NCBI RefSeq assembly: GCF_008704995.1
Contig: NZ_CP023747.1
Coordinates: forward strand, 3,002,501 to 3,066,500
Reading direction: 5' to 3'
Length of the DNA: 64,000 nucleotides
Source of the DNA: Streptomyces nodosus
GTDB taxonomy: Bacteria > Actinomycetota > Actinomycetes > Streptomycetales > Streptomycetaceae
In this document: piece after piece, positions 37,641 to 46,405 of the stretch
Numbering within the stretch: the stretch's first letter is position 1
Layout of the letters: each line of letters opens with the position of its first letter
Program-made: the position numbers and the translations under genes
Notes under the pieces: model-generated
Database searches by the model: none
Told to the model about the DNA's origin: nothing
Seen by the model: only the letters and a program-made list of their open reading frames with translations

Positions 37641-37674
37641 GGTTCGGGGTGGTTGGGGTGGAGGGGCGGGTGGG

Positions 37675-39351
37675 TTAGTGGAGGGTGCTTCTGAGGAGGT
37701 GGGCTGCTTGGCGGGTTTTGGGGCCTGCGGCTTTGTGGAGGAGGGGGGTGAGGCGGGTGGTGATGCCTATGGGGCGCCAGCGGAGCTGGAGGCGGCCCGG
37801 GGTGTGGTGCTCCGGTTCCACCGTGAGGGCGTGGGGGAGGGTGCCCACGGGGGCGGCCTCGAAGGGTGGGAAGTCCAGGGGGGCCAGCAGGACGGAGGAG
37901 TTGGTCAGGCCGTGGTGGTCGAGGCGCAGGACCGGGTGGCGGATGCCGTCGAAGCCCTGTACGGGCAGCCGGGCCGCCGCCAGGTCCAGCCGGACCCGGC
38001 CCTCGAAGACGCCGGGGCGGACCGGGTCCAGGCGGAACGCCGTCACCAGGCGGCGCCGGCCGGGGGCGACCACCAGGCTCGCCCGCTGCGGGCCCACAGG
38101 CAGCCGCAGGCCCGGGTCGTAGGTGCGGACCGTGAGGTCCAGCGAGGCCCCCGGGCCCGGCGTCAGGGAGGTGATCTCATGGCGGAACAGCGCGCTCGGG
38201 AAGGGCCGGTCCGTCAGATCCAGGTCGGAGAGGTCCAGTTCGCGGCGGGCGGAGGGCGACGCCGGGACCTCGGTACCCCAGTAGGTCGTGCCCGTCGCGT
38301 CGGTCACCGTCTCCCGCGGGGCCACCCGGTGTCCCAGTCCTCGTGCCGCCGACCGCGCGTCGGTCAGCCGGCGGTCGCGCACCAGCTGGAGCACCACCCG
38401 TTCCATCCGCGGCAGCCGGGCGTACGCCTCGGGCGCCAGGGTGTCCAGATACGGCGTCACCACGTCCGCGAAGCCGGCGAGCCACTCCTCGTCCCGGTAC
38501 GGCAGATCACCCGCGTACATCCGGAAGTCGTGCTTGAGGAACTTGTGGTCCTTCTCCTTCCGCAGTTCCCCGTGCCCGTGCTCGGCCAGAAAGGCGTCGA
38601 TCAGCCTCTGCACATGGATGCGGTCGCGGACATTGGAGAGCTTGTGCCGCTGGTTGGAGATCGACGCCGACTCGGCCGCCCCGTAGGGCGCGATGTACCA
38701 GCGGTACACCGGTTCCGGCACGACCGTGAAGGACCGCGCCAGACAGTACGCCTGCGCCGAGAACAGCTGGTCCTCGTAGTGGATCCCCTCGGGGAAGCGC
38801 AGCCCGTGCCGGTCCAGGAACTCCCTCCGGTACATCTTGCTCGTCGACAAATGCTCGAACAGCAGGCCGGGTTCGGACGCGATGCCCTCCACCGTGCGCC
38901 GCTCGGCGACCAGCTGGGGCATCCAGGTCGAGCGGCGCCCGGTGTCGACCCGGACCCGCTCCACCGCGCCCATCGCGAAGTCGACCTCGCGCTCCCGGTG
39001 AGCGGCGAGCAGCAGCTCCACCGCGTCGTCGGGCAGTTCGTCGTCGCTGTCGAGGAACATCAGATACGGCGCCCGGGCGATGTCGATCGCCCGGTTGCGC
39101 GGGGCGCTGCAACCACCGCTGTTCTCCGGCAGCCGCAGATACCGCACCCGGTCGTCCTGCGCCGCCAGCCGCCGGGCCACCGCGGGGGTGTCGTCCGTGG
39201 AGTGGTCGTCGCTGATGATCACTTCGAGGTCCGGGTGGGTCTGCCGCAGCAGCGAGGCCACGGCCCGCGGCAGGCGCTCCGCGTCGTTGTAGACGATCAC
39301 CGTGACGGTCACATCGGGGGTCTTCACATCGGGGGTCCGGGGCGTCGTCAC
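37675..39351 (-). CDS. GT2 family glycosyltransferase with C-terminal beta-rich domain
   Basis: 558 residues. The N-terminal GT-A domain has VTVTVIVYNDAERLPRAVAS, VIISDDHSTDDT, NSGGCSAPRNRAID and the metal-binding LMFLDSDDELPDDAV. The following part reads KMYRREFLDRHGLRFPEGIH then YEDQLFSAQAY, typical of actinobacterial cell-wall/teichoic GT2 enzymes. A C-terminal about 200-residue region is predicted all-beta and of unknown role. GTG at 39351 overlaps the TGA of the upstream TagF-like gene (39348-39350), so the two are coupled. The TagG-TagH-TagF-like-GT2 order suggests synthesis and export of a wall glycopolymer. Confidence 0.88.
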   Translation of the reverse strand: MTTPRTPDVKTPDVTVTVIVYNDAERLPRAVASLLRQTHPDLEVIISDDHSTDDTPAVARRLAAQDDRVRYLRLPENSGGCSAPRNRAIDIARAPYLMFLDSDDELPDDAVELLLAAHREREVDFAMGAVERVRVDTGRRSTWMPQLVAERRTVEGIASEPGLLFEHLSTSKMYRREFLDRHGLRFPEGIHYEDQLFSAQAYCLARSFTVVPEPVYRWYIAPYGAAESASISNQRHKLSNVRDRIHVQRLIDAFLAEHGHGELRKEKDHKFLKHDFRMYAGDLPYRDEEWLAGFADVVTPYLDTLAPEAYARLPRMERVVLQLVRDRRLTDARSAARGLGHRVAPRETVTDATGTTYWGTEVPASPSARRELDLSDLDLTDRPFPSALFRHEITSLTPGPGASLDLTVRTYDPGLRLPVGPQRASLVVAPGRRRLVTAFRLDPVRPGVFEGRVRLDLAAARLPVQGFDGIRHPVLRLDHHGLTNSSVLLAPLDFPPFEAAPVGTLPHALTVEPEHHTPGRLQLRWRPIGITTRLTPLLHKAAGPKTRQAAHLLRSTLH

Positions 39352-41582
39352 GCCGTCGCCTCCTCGGGGGTCGGGGCGGGGGTCCGTTCGTCCACCGGGA
39401 CGACCGGGGGCAGCGACTCCTCGCTCTCGCCCAGGAACACCCGGCGCACCACCCGCTCGGCGGCCCGCCCGTCGTCGAACTCGCAGAAGCGCCGCCGGAA
39501 GAGGCCCAGCGCCTTCAGCGCGGCCTCGTTGCGCCAGGCGTCCGTCTCCAGGACGGCCGCGAGCTCGTCCTGGGTGCGCGCCACCTGGCCCGGTGCCTGC
39601 GCCATCAGATCGAAGTACACGCCACGCGTCTTCGCGTAGGTCTCCCAGTCGTCGGCGTAGATCACGATCGGACGGTTCAGATTGGCGAAGTCGAACATGA
39701 TCGACGAGTAGTCCGTGATCAGGACGTCCGCCGCCAGCGAGAGCTCCTCGACGGGGTCGTACGAGGACACGTCGATCACCCGGCCCGAGCGCAGCAGCCC
39801 GGTCAGCGGGGAGGCCGCACCGCCGTAGAAGTAGTGGCCGCGGACCAGCAGGACCGTGTCCGGGCCGAGCCGGTCGGCCAGCGAGGCCAGGTCCAGGCGC
39901 GGGGACCAGCCGGCCTCGTAGTCCCGGTGCGTGGGGGCGTAGAGGATCGCCCGGCGGCCCGGGGCTATGCCGAGGCGTTCGCGGACGGCGCGGATGTCCT
40001 CGGCGGTGGCGGAGTAGAAGACGTCGTTGCGCGGATAGCCGTGGTCCAGCGAGGTGTGGTGCGAGGGGTAGGCGCGCTCCCACATCCGGGTGGAGTGGCT
40101 GTTGGCGGAGACGCTGTAGTCCCATTTGTCGACGCGGGCCAGCAGGGCGTCGAAGTCCAGGCCCTTGGCGGCGGCCGGGAAGTCCACCTGGTCCAGGCCC
40201 ATGCGCTTGAGCGGGGTGCCGTGGTGGGTCTGGAGATGGATCGCGTCCGGGCGTTTGACCACAGAATTGGGGAAGTTGACGTTGTTGACGAGGTACTTGG
40301 CCCTGGCCATCACGTCCCAGTAGCGGCGGGTGCCGGGGACGATGTGGTCGGTGCCCGGCGGCAGCAGCGCCGCCCTGTCCCGGGAGACCACCCACACCGG
40401 GTGGATGTGCGGGGCGAGTTCGGCGAGCTTCGCGGCGATCGCGGCCGGATTGCAGGCCACCCCCCGGTTCCAGTACGCCGAGAACACCGCCAGACGGGGG
40501 TCGACCGGCTCCTCCAGCGCCCTCCGGTAGCGGTGGTCGCGCAGCTTCGCGGTGATCTGCCGTCGGCCCGCCGCCACCGCCGACTTCGCCCGGCGCCGCT
40601 TCTGGTTGGCGACCTGGAAGGCGCGGTACCTGGTGTACGCGTTCTCCTCCAGGAGCGAGCGGCGTATGCCCTCGAACCCGGCGGGCCCCCGGTGGTGTTC
40701 CGGACGCCAGCGCACCGCGGCCCGGGACGCACGCGCGAAGAACTCCCGTGCCACCGGCTCCGGCATCCCGCTGCGGGCGAAGACACGCAGCAGATCGCGG
40801 ACCATCACGTCGTACAGCACCGCCCGGGGCCCCTCGGGCGTGCCCCGCTCGGCCAGCAGTCGGTGCAGCCGCTCGTAGTGTTCGACGAGCGCATAGCGCT
40901 GTGCGGCGGTCACCGGCGGCAGGCTCTGCTCGCGCAACTCCCGTATCTCATAGGCCACCTGGTCGAGACAGGCGATCTCGCCGGCGCCCAGCAGCAGGGC
41001 CGTGGCGGTGTACGCCTCGTCCTCGGGGACCCCCTCCTCCGCGAGCAGCGCGGAGACCTCCGGGGACCGCCAGAAGTCCGCGCGTATCACGCGGTTGCCC
41101 AGCACCGGTGTCAGCCGCAGCAGTTGAGGGAGGTCGCTGAGCGGGGCGGCACGGCGGCCGGCGCGGGCCAGGAACCGGCCGTCCGCGCTGGGCGCGCCCG
41201 AGGTCCCCCAGGTGGACCGGACATGGTCGACGACCAGGACGTCCACCGAGCCGGCGAGTTCGGCGGTGCGGTCGGCGACGGTGCGCAGGGCGCCGGCCGG
41301 CAGTCCGTCCTTGGCGTGCACGAAGTGCAGCCAGCGCCCGGTGGCCCGGTCGGCCCCCGCCGCGCGGGCCGCGCCGTCGCCGGTGCTCCCGGGCAGCGGC
41401 ACCACCACCATCCGGGAGTCCTGGGCCGCATACCGCTCCGCCTGCTGCCGGGCCCAGTCGCCGACGGCGGCGACGACTATCTCCGCCTCGGCGTAGGGCT
41501 CGGCGGACAGGGCGTCCAGGAGTTCGCCCAGATGCCCCTGGGGATCGGGGCCGTGGACGACGACGCTCAGCCCTGGTTGCAC
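39348..41582 (-). CDS. CDP-glycerol glycerophosphotransferase family protein (TagF-like)
   Basis: 744 residues. The C-terminal TagF-like domain (about 370-720) has CNPAAIAAKLAELAPHIHPVW, YLVNNVNFPN, HLQTHHGTPLKRMGLDQ (conserved His), YGYPRNDV-like HGYPRNDVFYS, ILYAPTHRDYEAGW and VLITDYSSIMFDFANLNRP. Such enzymes polymerise poly(glycerol/ribitol phosphate) or related chains on lipid carriers at the inner membrane face. The N-terminal about 230 residues look like a decayed GT2 domain: where functional relatives have a D-x-D the sequence reads FVHAKDGLPAG. GTG at 41582 has AAAGGA upstream. It lies downstream of the TagGH exporter genes. Confidence 0.9.
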   Translation of the reverse strand: MQPGLSVVVHGPDPQGHLGELLDALSAEPYAEAEIVVAAVGDWARQQAERYAAQDSRMVVVPLPGSTGDGAARAAGADRATGRWLHFVHAKDGLPAGALRTVADRTAELAGSVDVLVVDHVRSTWGTSGAPSADGRFLARAGRRAAPLSDLPQLLRLTPVLGNRVIRADFWRSPEVSALLAEEGVPEDEAYTATALLLGAGEIACLDQVAYEIRELREQSLPPVTAAQRYALVEHYERLHRLLAERGTPEGPRAVLYDVMVRDLLRVFARSGMPEPVAREFFARASRAAVRWRPEHHRGPAGFEGIRRSLLEENAYTRYRAFQVANQKRRRAKSAVAAGRRQITAKLRDHRYRRALEEPVDPRLAVFSAYWNRGVACNPAAIAAKLAELAPHIHPVWVVSRDRAALLPPGTDHIVPGTRRYWDVMARAKYLVNNVNFPNSVVKRPDAIHLQTHHGTPLKRMGLDQVDFPAAAKGLDFDALLARVDKWDYSVSANSHSTRMWERAYPSHHTSLDHGYPRNDVFYSATAEDIRAVRERLGIAPGRRAILYAPTHRDYEAGWSPRLDLASLADRLGPDTVLLVRGHYFYGGAASPLTGLLRSGRVIDVSSYDPVEELSLAADVLITDYSSIMFDFANLNRPIVIYADDWETYAKTRGVYFDLMAQAPGQVARTQDELAAVLETDAWRNEAALKALGLFRRRFCEFDDGRAAERVVRRVFLGESEESLPPVVPVDERTPAPTPEEATA

Positions 41583-41731
41583 GAGGCTTTCCTTTCTTCT
41601 GTTCTCCGGACACCCATGGCTCGGGCACCGCTGCCGGCGACGGCCGGGGACATGAACAAAGTTTCGAGCGCTTTCTGCGCCTCAGAGAGGAAGAGTGGTT
41701 TTCCTGGAGTTAGGTTCCCTTTGCCGCGGAT

Positions 41732-42556
41732 TCAGCCCTTGGTCGCCTTGGCGCGCCCGGGCTTGTCCTCGCCGCCCGTGAAGGCCTCGTACGCCTCCAG
41801 GACCTCCTCGGTCGGGCCGTCCATGCGCAGCACCCCGCGCTCCAGCCAGAGCACCCGGTCGCAGGTGTCACGGATCGACTTGTTGCTGTGGCTGACCAGG
41901 AAGACCGTGCCCGCGTGCCGGCGCAGCTCACGGATGCGTTTCTCGGAGCGCCGCTGGAAGGAGCGGTCGCCCGTGGCCAGGGCCTCGTCGATCAGCAGGA
42001 CGTCATGGTCCTTGGCGGCGGCGATTGAGAAGCGCAGCCGGGCGGCCATGCCGGAGGAGTACGTCCGCATGGGCAGGGTGATGAAGTCGCCCTTCTCGTT
42101 GATGCCGGAGAAGTCGACGATCCCCTGGTAGCGCTCCTTGACCTGCTCCCGGGACATGCCCATGGCCAGGCCGCCGAGATGGACATTGCGCTCGCCCGTC
42201 AGATCGTTCATGAGCGCCGCGTTCACGCCGAGGAGGGAGGGCTGGCCATCGGTGAAGATCCTGCCGTTCTCCACCGGCAGCAGTCCGGCGACGGCCTTGA
42301 GCAGCGTCGACTTTCCGGAGCCATTGGTGCCGATCAGCCCGATGGCCTCGCCCTTGTAGGCGGTGAAGGACACGTTCCGGACGGCGTGCACCCGGCGCAC
42401 CCCGGCCGCCTTCTCCGCCTGCCCGCGGCGCAGCATGCGGTGGAGCGCGGCGGTGGCGGTGCCGCGGCCGGCTCCGGTGCCGTTGACGCGGTAGACGATG
42501 TCGACGCCGTCACAGATGACGGTCGGGATGCGCTCGGCGCTGGTCGGGTCAGCCAC
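41732..42556 (-). CDS. Polysaccharide/teichoic acid ABC exporter ATPase (TagH-like)
   Basis: About 274 residues. Walker A is IGLIGTNGSGKSTLL, the signature is TYSSGMAARLRFSIA (the variant typical of TagH/RfbE), Walker B is VLLIDEALATGD, and the switch His is FLVSHSNKS. The long N-terminal stretch before Walker A is also typical. It energises export of a lipid-linked wall polymer with the TagG-like permease. GTG at 42556 lies inside the end of the permease gene (8-bp overlap) with GGAGA 9 nt upstream, so the pair is coupled. Confidence 0.93.
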   Translation of the reverse strand: MADPTSAERIPTVICDGVDIVYRVNGTGAGRGTATAALHRMLRRGQAEKAAGVRRVHAVRNVSFTAYKGEAIGLIGTNGSGKSTLLKAVAGLLPVENGRIFTDGQPSLLGVNAALMNDLTGERNVHLGGLAMGMSREQVKERYQGIVDFSGINEKGDFITLPMRTYSSGMAARLRFSIAAAKDHDVLLIDEALATGDRSFQRRSEKRIRELRRHAGTVFLVSHSNKSIRDTCDRVLWLERGVLRMDGPTEEVLEAYEAFTGGEDKPGRAKATKG

Positions 42557-43463
42557 GGCCGTAGGTCTCCTCAGCCTTCCAGAAGTAGATGAAGCCGCCG
42601 ACGCCGACGAGCAGCGCCCAGCCCGTGGCCGCCGGCCACACATGGTGGGGGAGTTGGCTCGCGTGGAAGCTGTCGATCAGCGCGAAGCGCATCAGGTCGA
42701 TGTAGACGGCGGCCGGATTGATCTCCAGCGCGGTCATCACGGCGGGCGGCAGATCGCTGTTCTTCGTCAGCTTGTCGATGCTCCACATGACGCCCGAGAC
42801 ATACATCCAGGTGCGCAGGAGGAACGGCATCAGCTGGGCGATGTCCGGTGTCTTGGCGCCCATCCTGGCCATGATCATCGCCATCCCGGCGTTGAACATG
42901 AACTGCAGCACCAGCGCGGGGATCGCCAGCACCCAGGAGAGGGAGACCGGCACACCGAAGCAGAGCAGGATGACGAGCAGCGCGGCCATCGAGAACAGCA
43001 GCTGCTGGAGCTGCTGGAGGCAGAAGGAGATGGGCAGCGCGGCGCGCGGGAAGTGCAGGGCGCGGACGAGCCCGAGGTTGCCGGAGATCGCCCGGGTGCC
43101 CGCCATGATCGAGCTCTGCGTGAACGTCCAGATGAACACGCCCGTGACCAGGAACGGGATGTAGTCGGGCACCCCGTGCTTGGTGCCGAGCAGCACACCG
43201 AAGATGAAGTAGTACACCGCCGCGTTCAGCAGGGGGTTCGCGACCTGCCAGAGCTGGCCCAGCTTCGCCTGGCTGTACTGGGCCGTCAGCTTGGCGGTGG
43301 CGAAGGCCGTGATGAAGTGACGGCGCGCCCACAGCTGCCGGACGTACGCGCGCAGGGTGGGGCGGGCACCGCTGACCGACAGACCGAACCGGGCGGCGAG
43401 CTGCGCCGGGGTCTCGGCCGGAACGGCCGCCGTGGAGGGCGGTGTGTGAAGGGCCTGGCTCAC
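42549..43463 (-). CDS. Polysaccharide/teichoic acid ABC exporter permease (TagG-like)
   Basis: A 304-residue ABC-2 type permease. After a 60-residue cytoplasmic N-terminus (RQLWARRHFITAFATAKLTA, then YSQAKLGQLWQVANPLLNA, the ABC-2 signature) there are six hydrophobic segments, including YYFIFGVLLGT, FLVTGVFIWTFTQSSIMAG and ALLVILLCFGVPVSLSWVLA. It pairs with the overlapping ATPase gene. It is divergent from a TetR regulator with repeat-rich DNA between, which suggests local control. Confidence 0.92.
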   Translation of the reverse strand: MSQALHTPPSTAAVPAETPAQLAARFGLSVSGARPTLRAYVRQLWARRHFITAFATAKLTAQYSQAKLGQLWQVANPLLNAAVYYFIFGVLLGTKHGVPDYIPFLVTGVFIWTFTQSSIMAGTRAISGNLGLVRALHFPRAALPISFCLQQLQQLLFSMAALLVILLCFGVPVSLSWVLAIPALVLQFMFNAGMAMIMARMGAKTPDIAQLMPFLLRTWMYVSGVMWSIDKLTKNSDLPPAVMTALEINPAAVYIDLMRFALIDSFHASQLPHHVWPAATGWALLVGVGGFIYFWKAEETYGRG

Positions 43464-43628
43464 ATCCGTCGCTTTCGCTCGGGGATCGGGTCCGCGAACC
43501 GGTCTGCAGTCTTCCGCCGTGCCGACCCCATGGGTACCGTTCCCCGGCTTTTCTCACGTTTCTTGCCGGGGTCTTGCTCTGCTCTTGGGGTCTCGGGCAG
43601 CTCTTGGGGGTTCGAACGACTGCCCTTT

Positions 43629-43706
43629 ACGTCGGGACGGAACCGTATCGTCGTTACGCGAGCGTAAGCCGTTCCGACGTCGGGACGCAACCGTTCCGTC
43701 GTCACG
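43629..43706. promoter_or_regulatory. Direct repeats and inverted repeat between tagG-like and tetR genes
   Basis: A 30-nt element at 43629-43658 (ACGTCGGGACGGAACCGT...) recurs at 43677-43706 with 26/30 identity, a 48-bp period. Overlapping the end of the first copy is a perfect inverted repeat TTACGC-GA-GCGTAA (43654-43667). The spacing and position (17-94 bp before the TetR start) suggest operators, most likely for the TetR protein itself. Confidence 0.6.
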
Positions 43707-43722
43707 CCCTATGCTGGTCCGT

Positions 43723-44358
43723 ATGACCACGAACGCCGACACTGCCGACACTGCAGAGGTGAAGCGGCGCCGCAGGGTGCCTGCGGGCGCGGCCGTCCTC
43801 CGTGAGGATGTGACGGAGGCCATCCGGATGGCCGTCTTCGAGGAGCTCGCGGCCGTCGGTTACGCCCGGATGTCCATCGAGGGCATCGCCCGCCGGGCCG
43901 GGGTCGGCAAGACGGCGGTGTACCGCCGCTGGCGTTCCAAGCTGCACCTGGTCCTCGATCTGGTCTCGGCGGTCGCGGTGCAGGGGCTGCCCGCCCCCGA
44001 CACCGGCTCCCTGGAGAGTGATCTGCGGCTGCTGTACGAGGTGACCTCCCGCGCCCTGCGGCACCCGGTGGCCGGCCAGATCATCCCGGATCTCCAGGCG
44101 GAGGCGGCCCGCAACCCGGACATCGCGGACGCCCTGCAGAAGGCGCTGCGCGAGGGCCAGCAGAGCGTGGCGAGCGGCATCGTCGCCGCGGCCGCCGCCC
44201 GCGGCGAGATCGGCGAGGACATCGACATGGACCTGGCGCTCGACCTGATCTCGGGGCCGCTGTACTGGCGGGCGGTGGTGGTACGGGATCCGAAGCCGCC
44301 CAAGGGCTATCTGGCGGGGCTGGCCCGGGCCACGGCGGGGGCGCTCAGGGCGCTGTGA
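43723..44358 (+). CDS. TetR family transcriptional regulator
   Basis: About 211 residues. The N-terminal DNA-binding domain (about 25-75) has AIRMAVFEELAAVGYARMSI, then EGIARRAGVGKTAVYRRWRS with the TetR helix-turn-helix. The C-terminal helical domain, starting near LVLDLVSAVAVQG, is a TetR_C_11-like ligand-binding/dimerisation region. The ATG at 43723 is used; the ATG 12 nt upstream is an alternative. It is divergent from the TagGH-like exporter and preceded by repeated operator-like DNA, so autoregulation and control of the exporter are plausible inferences. Confidence 0.9.
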   Translation: MTTNADTADTAEVKRRRRVPAGAAVLREDVTEAIRMAVFEELAAVGYARMSIEGIARRAGVGKTAVYRRWRSKLHLVLDLVSAVAVQGLPAPDTGSLESDLRLLYEVTSRALRHPVAGQIIPDLQAEAARNPDIADALQKALREGQQSVASGIVAAAAARGEIGEDIDMDLALDLISGPLYWRAVVVRDPKPPKGYLAGLARATAGALRAL

Positions 44359-44511
44359 ACGGGACGTCCGCCCTGTTCGGCGCCGTGACGCCCCCCGTCG
44401 CCCGTGCCTCGCCGACGCGTTTTCCACCCCTCCCCCGTTCCCCGTTCGCGGACGCCCTGATGGATACTCGGAATCGATCTTGAACGAGATGTCATGGGAC
44501 GGGGAACGGCG

Positions 44512-46269
44512 ATGCGCATCGAGCGGCACCGGGTGGGTGAGGGCGCGGTCGCCGCGGCCCGCGAGAACTTCGCCGACCGGATCGGCACCCTGGCCCGGTC
44601 GATGTCGAAGGCCGGCTGGATGACCACCTATGAATGGTGGGAGCTGGCGGAGGAGTTCCTCGACTATCTGGGCGCGCTCTCCGTCAGCACCCCGGATCTG
44701 TACACCCCGGAGGCCAGGGCGGTCCTCGACAACGCCACGGAGGCCGCGGCGGGCGCGGTGGCGTATGCCGCGTACCACCCCCATGTCTCGTTCCACATCT
44801 TCCTCGACTACCTCAACTTCGGGATGAGTTACGAGCCCGGGTCGGGGGCGCCCGTGGAGTCCGTCACTGCTGACCTGTGGCTGGACGCCTTCTGTCTGGC
44901 GATCCTCTCCGACCGGGCGGAACGGCACGGCGAGGCCTTCCACTTCGCCCGCCGGAAGTTCCCGCCCCTCGCGGCCGGACAGCCCGCGGTCGAACTCGCG
45001 GGCGGCTTCATGGCGTACGTCATCGGGGACACCGGGGACGACGACGCCGGCTATCCGCCGTCCCGGGAGGAAAAACTCGCCGCGCTCGACGCCGCGCTCA
45101 CCCGGATCCGGTACCGGGACGACGGGACCGCCGCCGTCCTGCACGATCCGCGCACGGTCGCGCTCCAGGCCCTGCGGGCCCTGACCACCGGCGACGAGAA
45201 GGCCTTCCGCACCGCCGTGGTGAAGCTGCTGCTCCCCTATGCCGCGCTCAACGGGCCCGGCGCCGAGCCGCGCACCCTGCTGCCGCTGCTTCCGCTCGCC
45301 CTGGCGGCCCTGGGCCATCGCCGGGAGGGCTGGCAGCAGCCGGTCGCCACCGACTACTTCCCGCGCGCCCTGGTCACCGGCTTCGAGTCGGCGGGGCCGA
45401 GGGTGGGCGCCTACGGCCGGGACCGGCGCCCCGAGGCGGTGGCGGAGGCGGCCGCCGGGCCGGTGACGTTCGCGCGGCCCGAGCAACCGCAGCCCCTGCA
45501 CCCGGAGAGCGAAGCGCTGTTCGAGCAGTACACCAGGGAGGCCGTCACCCCGCGGGGCGCGGAGCCGCTGGAAGCCCGGGGCCTGGCCTCCGCCATGAAC
45601 CACCAGCGCATCCTCTTCAAGATCCGGGCCACCCAGTCCCCGGACGCGACGGGCCTCCAGCTCCGCAACCTGCGGCTCGCGGCCGAGGCCGGGGCCGCGC
45701 TCTTCAGTACGACGCTCGCCCAGCCCGACGCGGAGGTCCAGGTGACCATCGACGGGCACCCGGTCACCTACCGCGCCTATCACGGGGAGATGGCCGGACC
45801 CGGCGTCTGGCACACCGCGGTGAACCTCGCCCTGATCACGGGACGGCGCGAGAACCTGGCCCCGCTGGTGCTGGCCGGGCCCACCCGGGTCGGCAAGGAC
45901 GAGTCGGCCTTCGCCGCCTACCGCCGGGCCCTCCACGACTATCTGCGCGGCGAGGACCCGGAGGCCGCCACGGAGCTGGCCCTTCAGGAGTGCGAGAAGG
46001 CGAGGACCTGGGGTTTCCTGCCGCCGCCCGCGGTCCTCTTCTCCCAGCTGGTCGAGGGCGACGAGGAGAGCTTCCAGCTGGCGCTCCTCGATGCGCTGGA
46101 GGCCCACCGCGACCACTACGCGATCGGCGACCGCGCGACCGACCCCGACGCCGCGCTCAGCCTGGACATCCTGGCCCTGGCCTGCCATGCCCGCCGTCGC
46201 GGCTGGGAGATCCGGGTCAGGTCCCCCTATCTGCCGGCCCGGCTCCTGGAGGCGGCGAAGCCCTTCTGA
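44512..46269 (+). CDS. Imm49-like immunity family protein
   Basis: About 585 residues, soluble, mostly helical. The C-terminal half matches the Imm49 pattern: a segment around HQRILFKIRATQSPDATGLQ, a middle ALFSTTLAQPDAEVQVTIDG with WHTAVNLALITGRRENL, and the end GFLPPPAVLFSQLVEGDEES, SLDILALACHARRRGWEIRV and SPYLPARLL. The N-terminal half (RIERHRVGEGAVAAARENFA, then FLDYLGALSVSTPDLYTPEA and HIFLDYLNFGM) has a similar layout and may be a second copy. Imm49 proteins neutralise polymorphic toxins; no toxin gene is adjacent. The ATG at 44512 has ACGGGGA upstream; an ATG at 44494 is the alternative. A very long hairpin ends the gene. Confidence 0.7.
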   Translation: MRIERHRVGEGAVAAARENFADRIGTLARSMSKAGWMTTYEWWELAEEFLDYLGALSVSTPDLYTPEARAVLDNATEAAAGAVAYAAYHPHVSFHIFLDYLNFGMSYEPGSGAPVESVTADLWLDAFCLAILSDRAERHGEAFHFARRKFPPLAAGQPAVELAGGFMAYVIGDTGDDDAGYPPSREEKLAALDAALTRIRYRDDGTAAVLHDPRTVALQALRALTTGDEKAFRTAVVKLLLPYAALNGPGAEPRTLLPLLPLALAALGHRREGWQQPVATDYFPRALVTGFESAGPRVGAYGRDRRPEAVAEAAAGPVTFARPEQPQPLHPESEALFEQYTREAVTPRGAEPLEARGLASAMNHQRILFKIRATQSPDATGLQLRNLRLAAEAGAALFSTTLAQPDAEVQVTIDGHPVTYRAYHGEMAGPGVWHTAVNLALITGRRENLAPLVLAGPTRVGKDESAFAAYRRALHDYLRGEDPEAATELALQECEKARTWGFLPPPAVLFSQLVEGDEESFQLALLDALEAHRDHYAIGDRATDPDAALSLDILALACHARRRGWEIRVRSPYLPARLLEAAKPF

Positions 46270-46339
46270 GAGCTCCGAACAAAAGTGGGGTCCGATCAGC
46301 GGGCGCCGCCCGCCGGGCCCCACTTTTGTTCGGAGCTCT
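46269..46339. terminator. 22-bp perfect bidirectional terminator hairpin
   Basis: Arms 46269-46290 and 46318-46339 are perfectly complementary over 22 nt, containing an AAAAGTGGGG / CCCCACTTTT segment. The 27-nt loop itself contains a GCGGGC/GCCCGC hairpin. It overlaps the last base of the Imm49-like stop codon and lies between two convergent genes. Confidence 0.9.
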
Positions 46340-46405
46340 AAGCCCTCGGCACCTCCGGGCCCGAGCCGCCCGGGGCCACCGGTTCCTCCCCGTGGATGCC
46401 GTCGG

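Noticed and set aside
36900..37680. Several Gly/Pro/Ala/Arg-rich open frames on both strands across the hairpin array
   Set aside because: All six frames stay open because of GC-rich repeats; the translations are repetitive with no domain and no ribosome binding site.
37675..40395. A 906-residue minus-strand fusion
   Set aside because: The upstream third is an out-of-frame reading of the TagF-like gene. The GTG at 39351, overlapping that gene's stop, is the real start.
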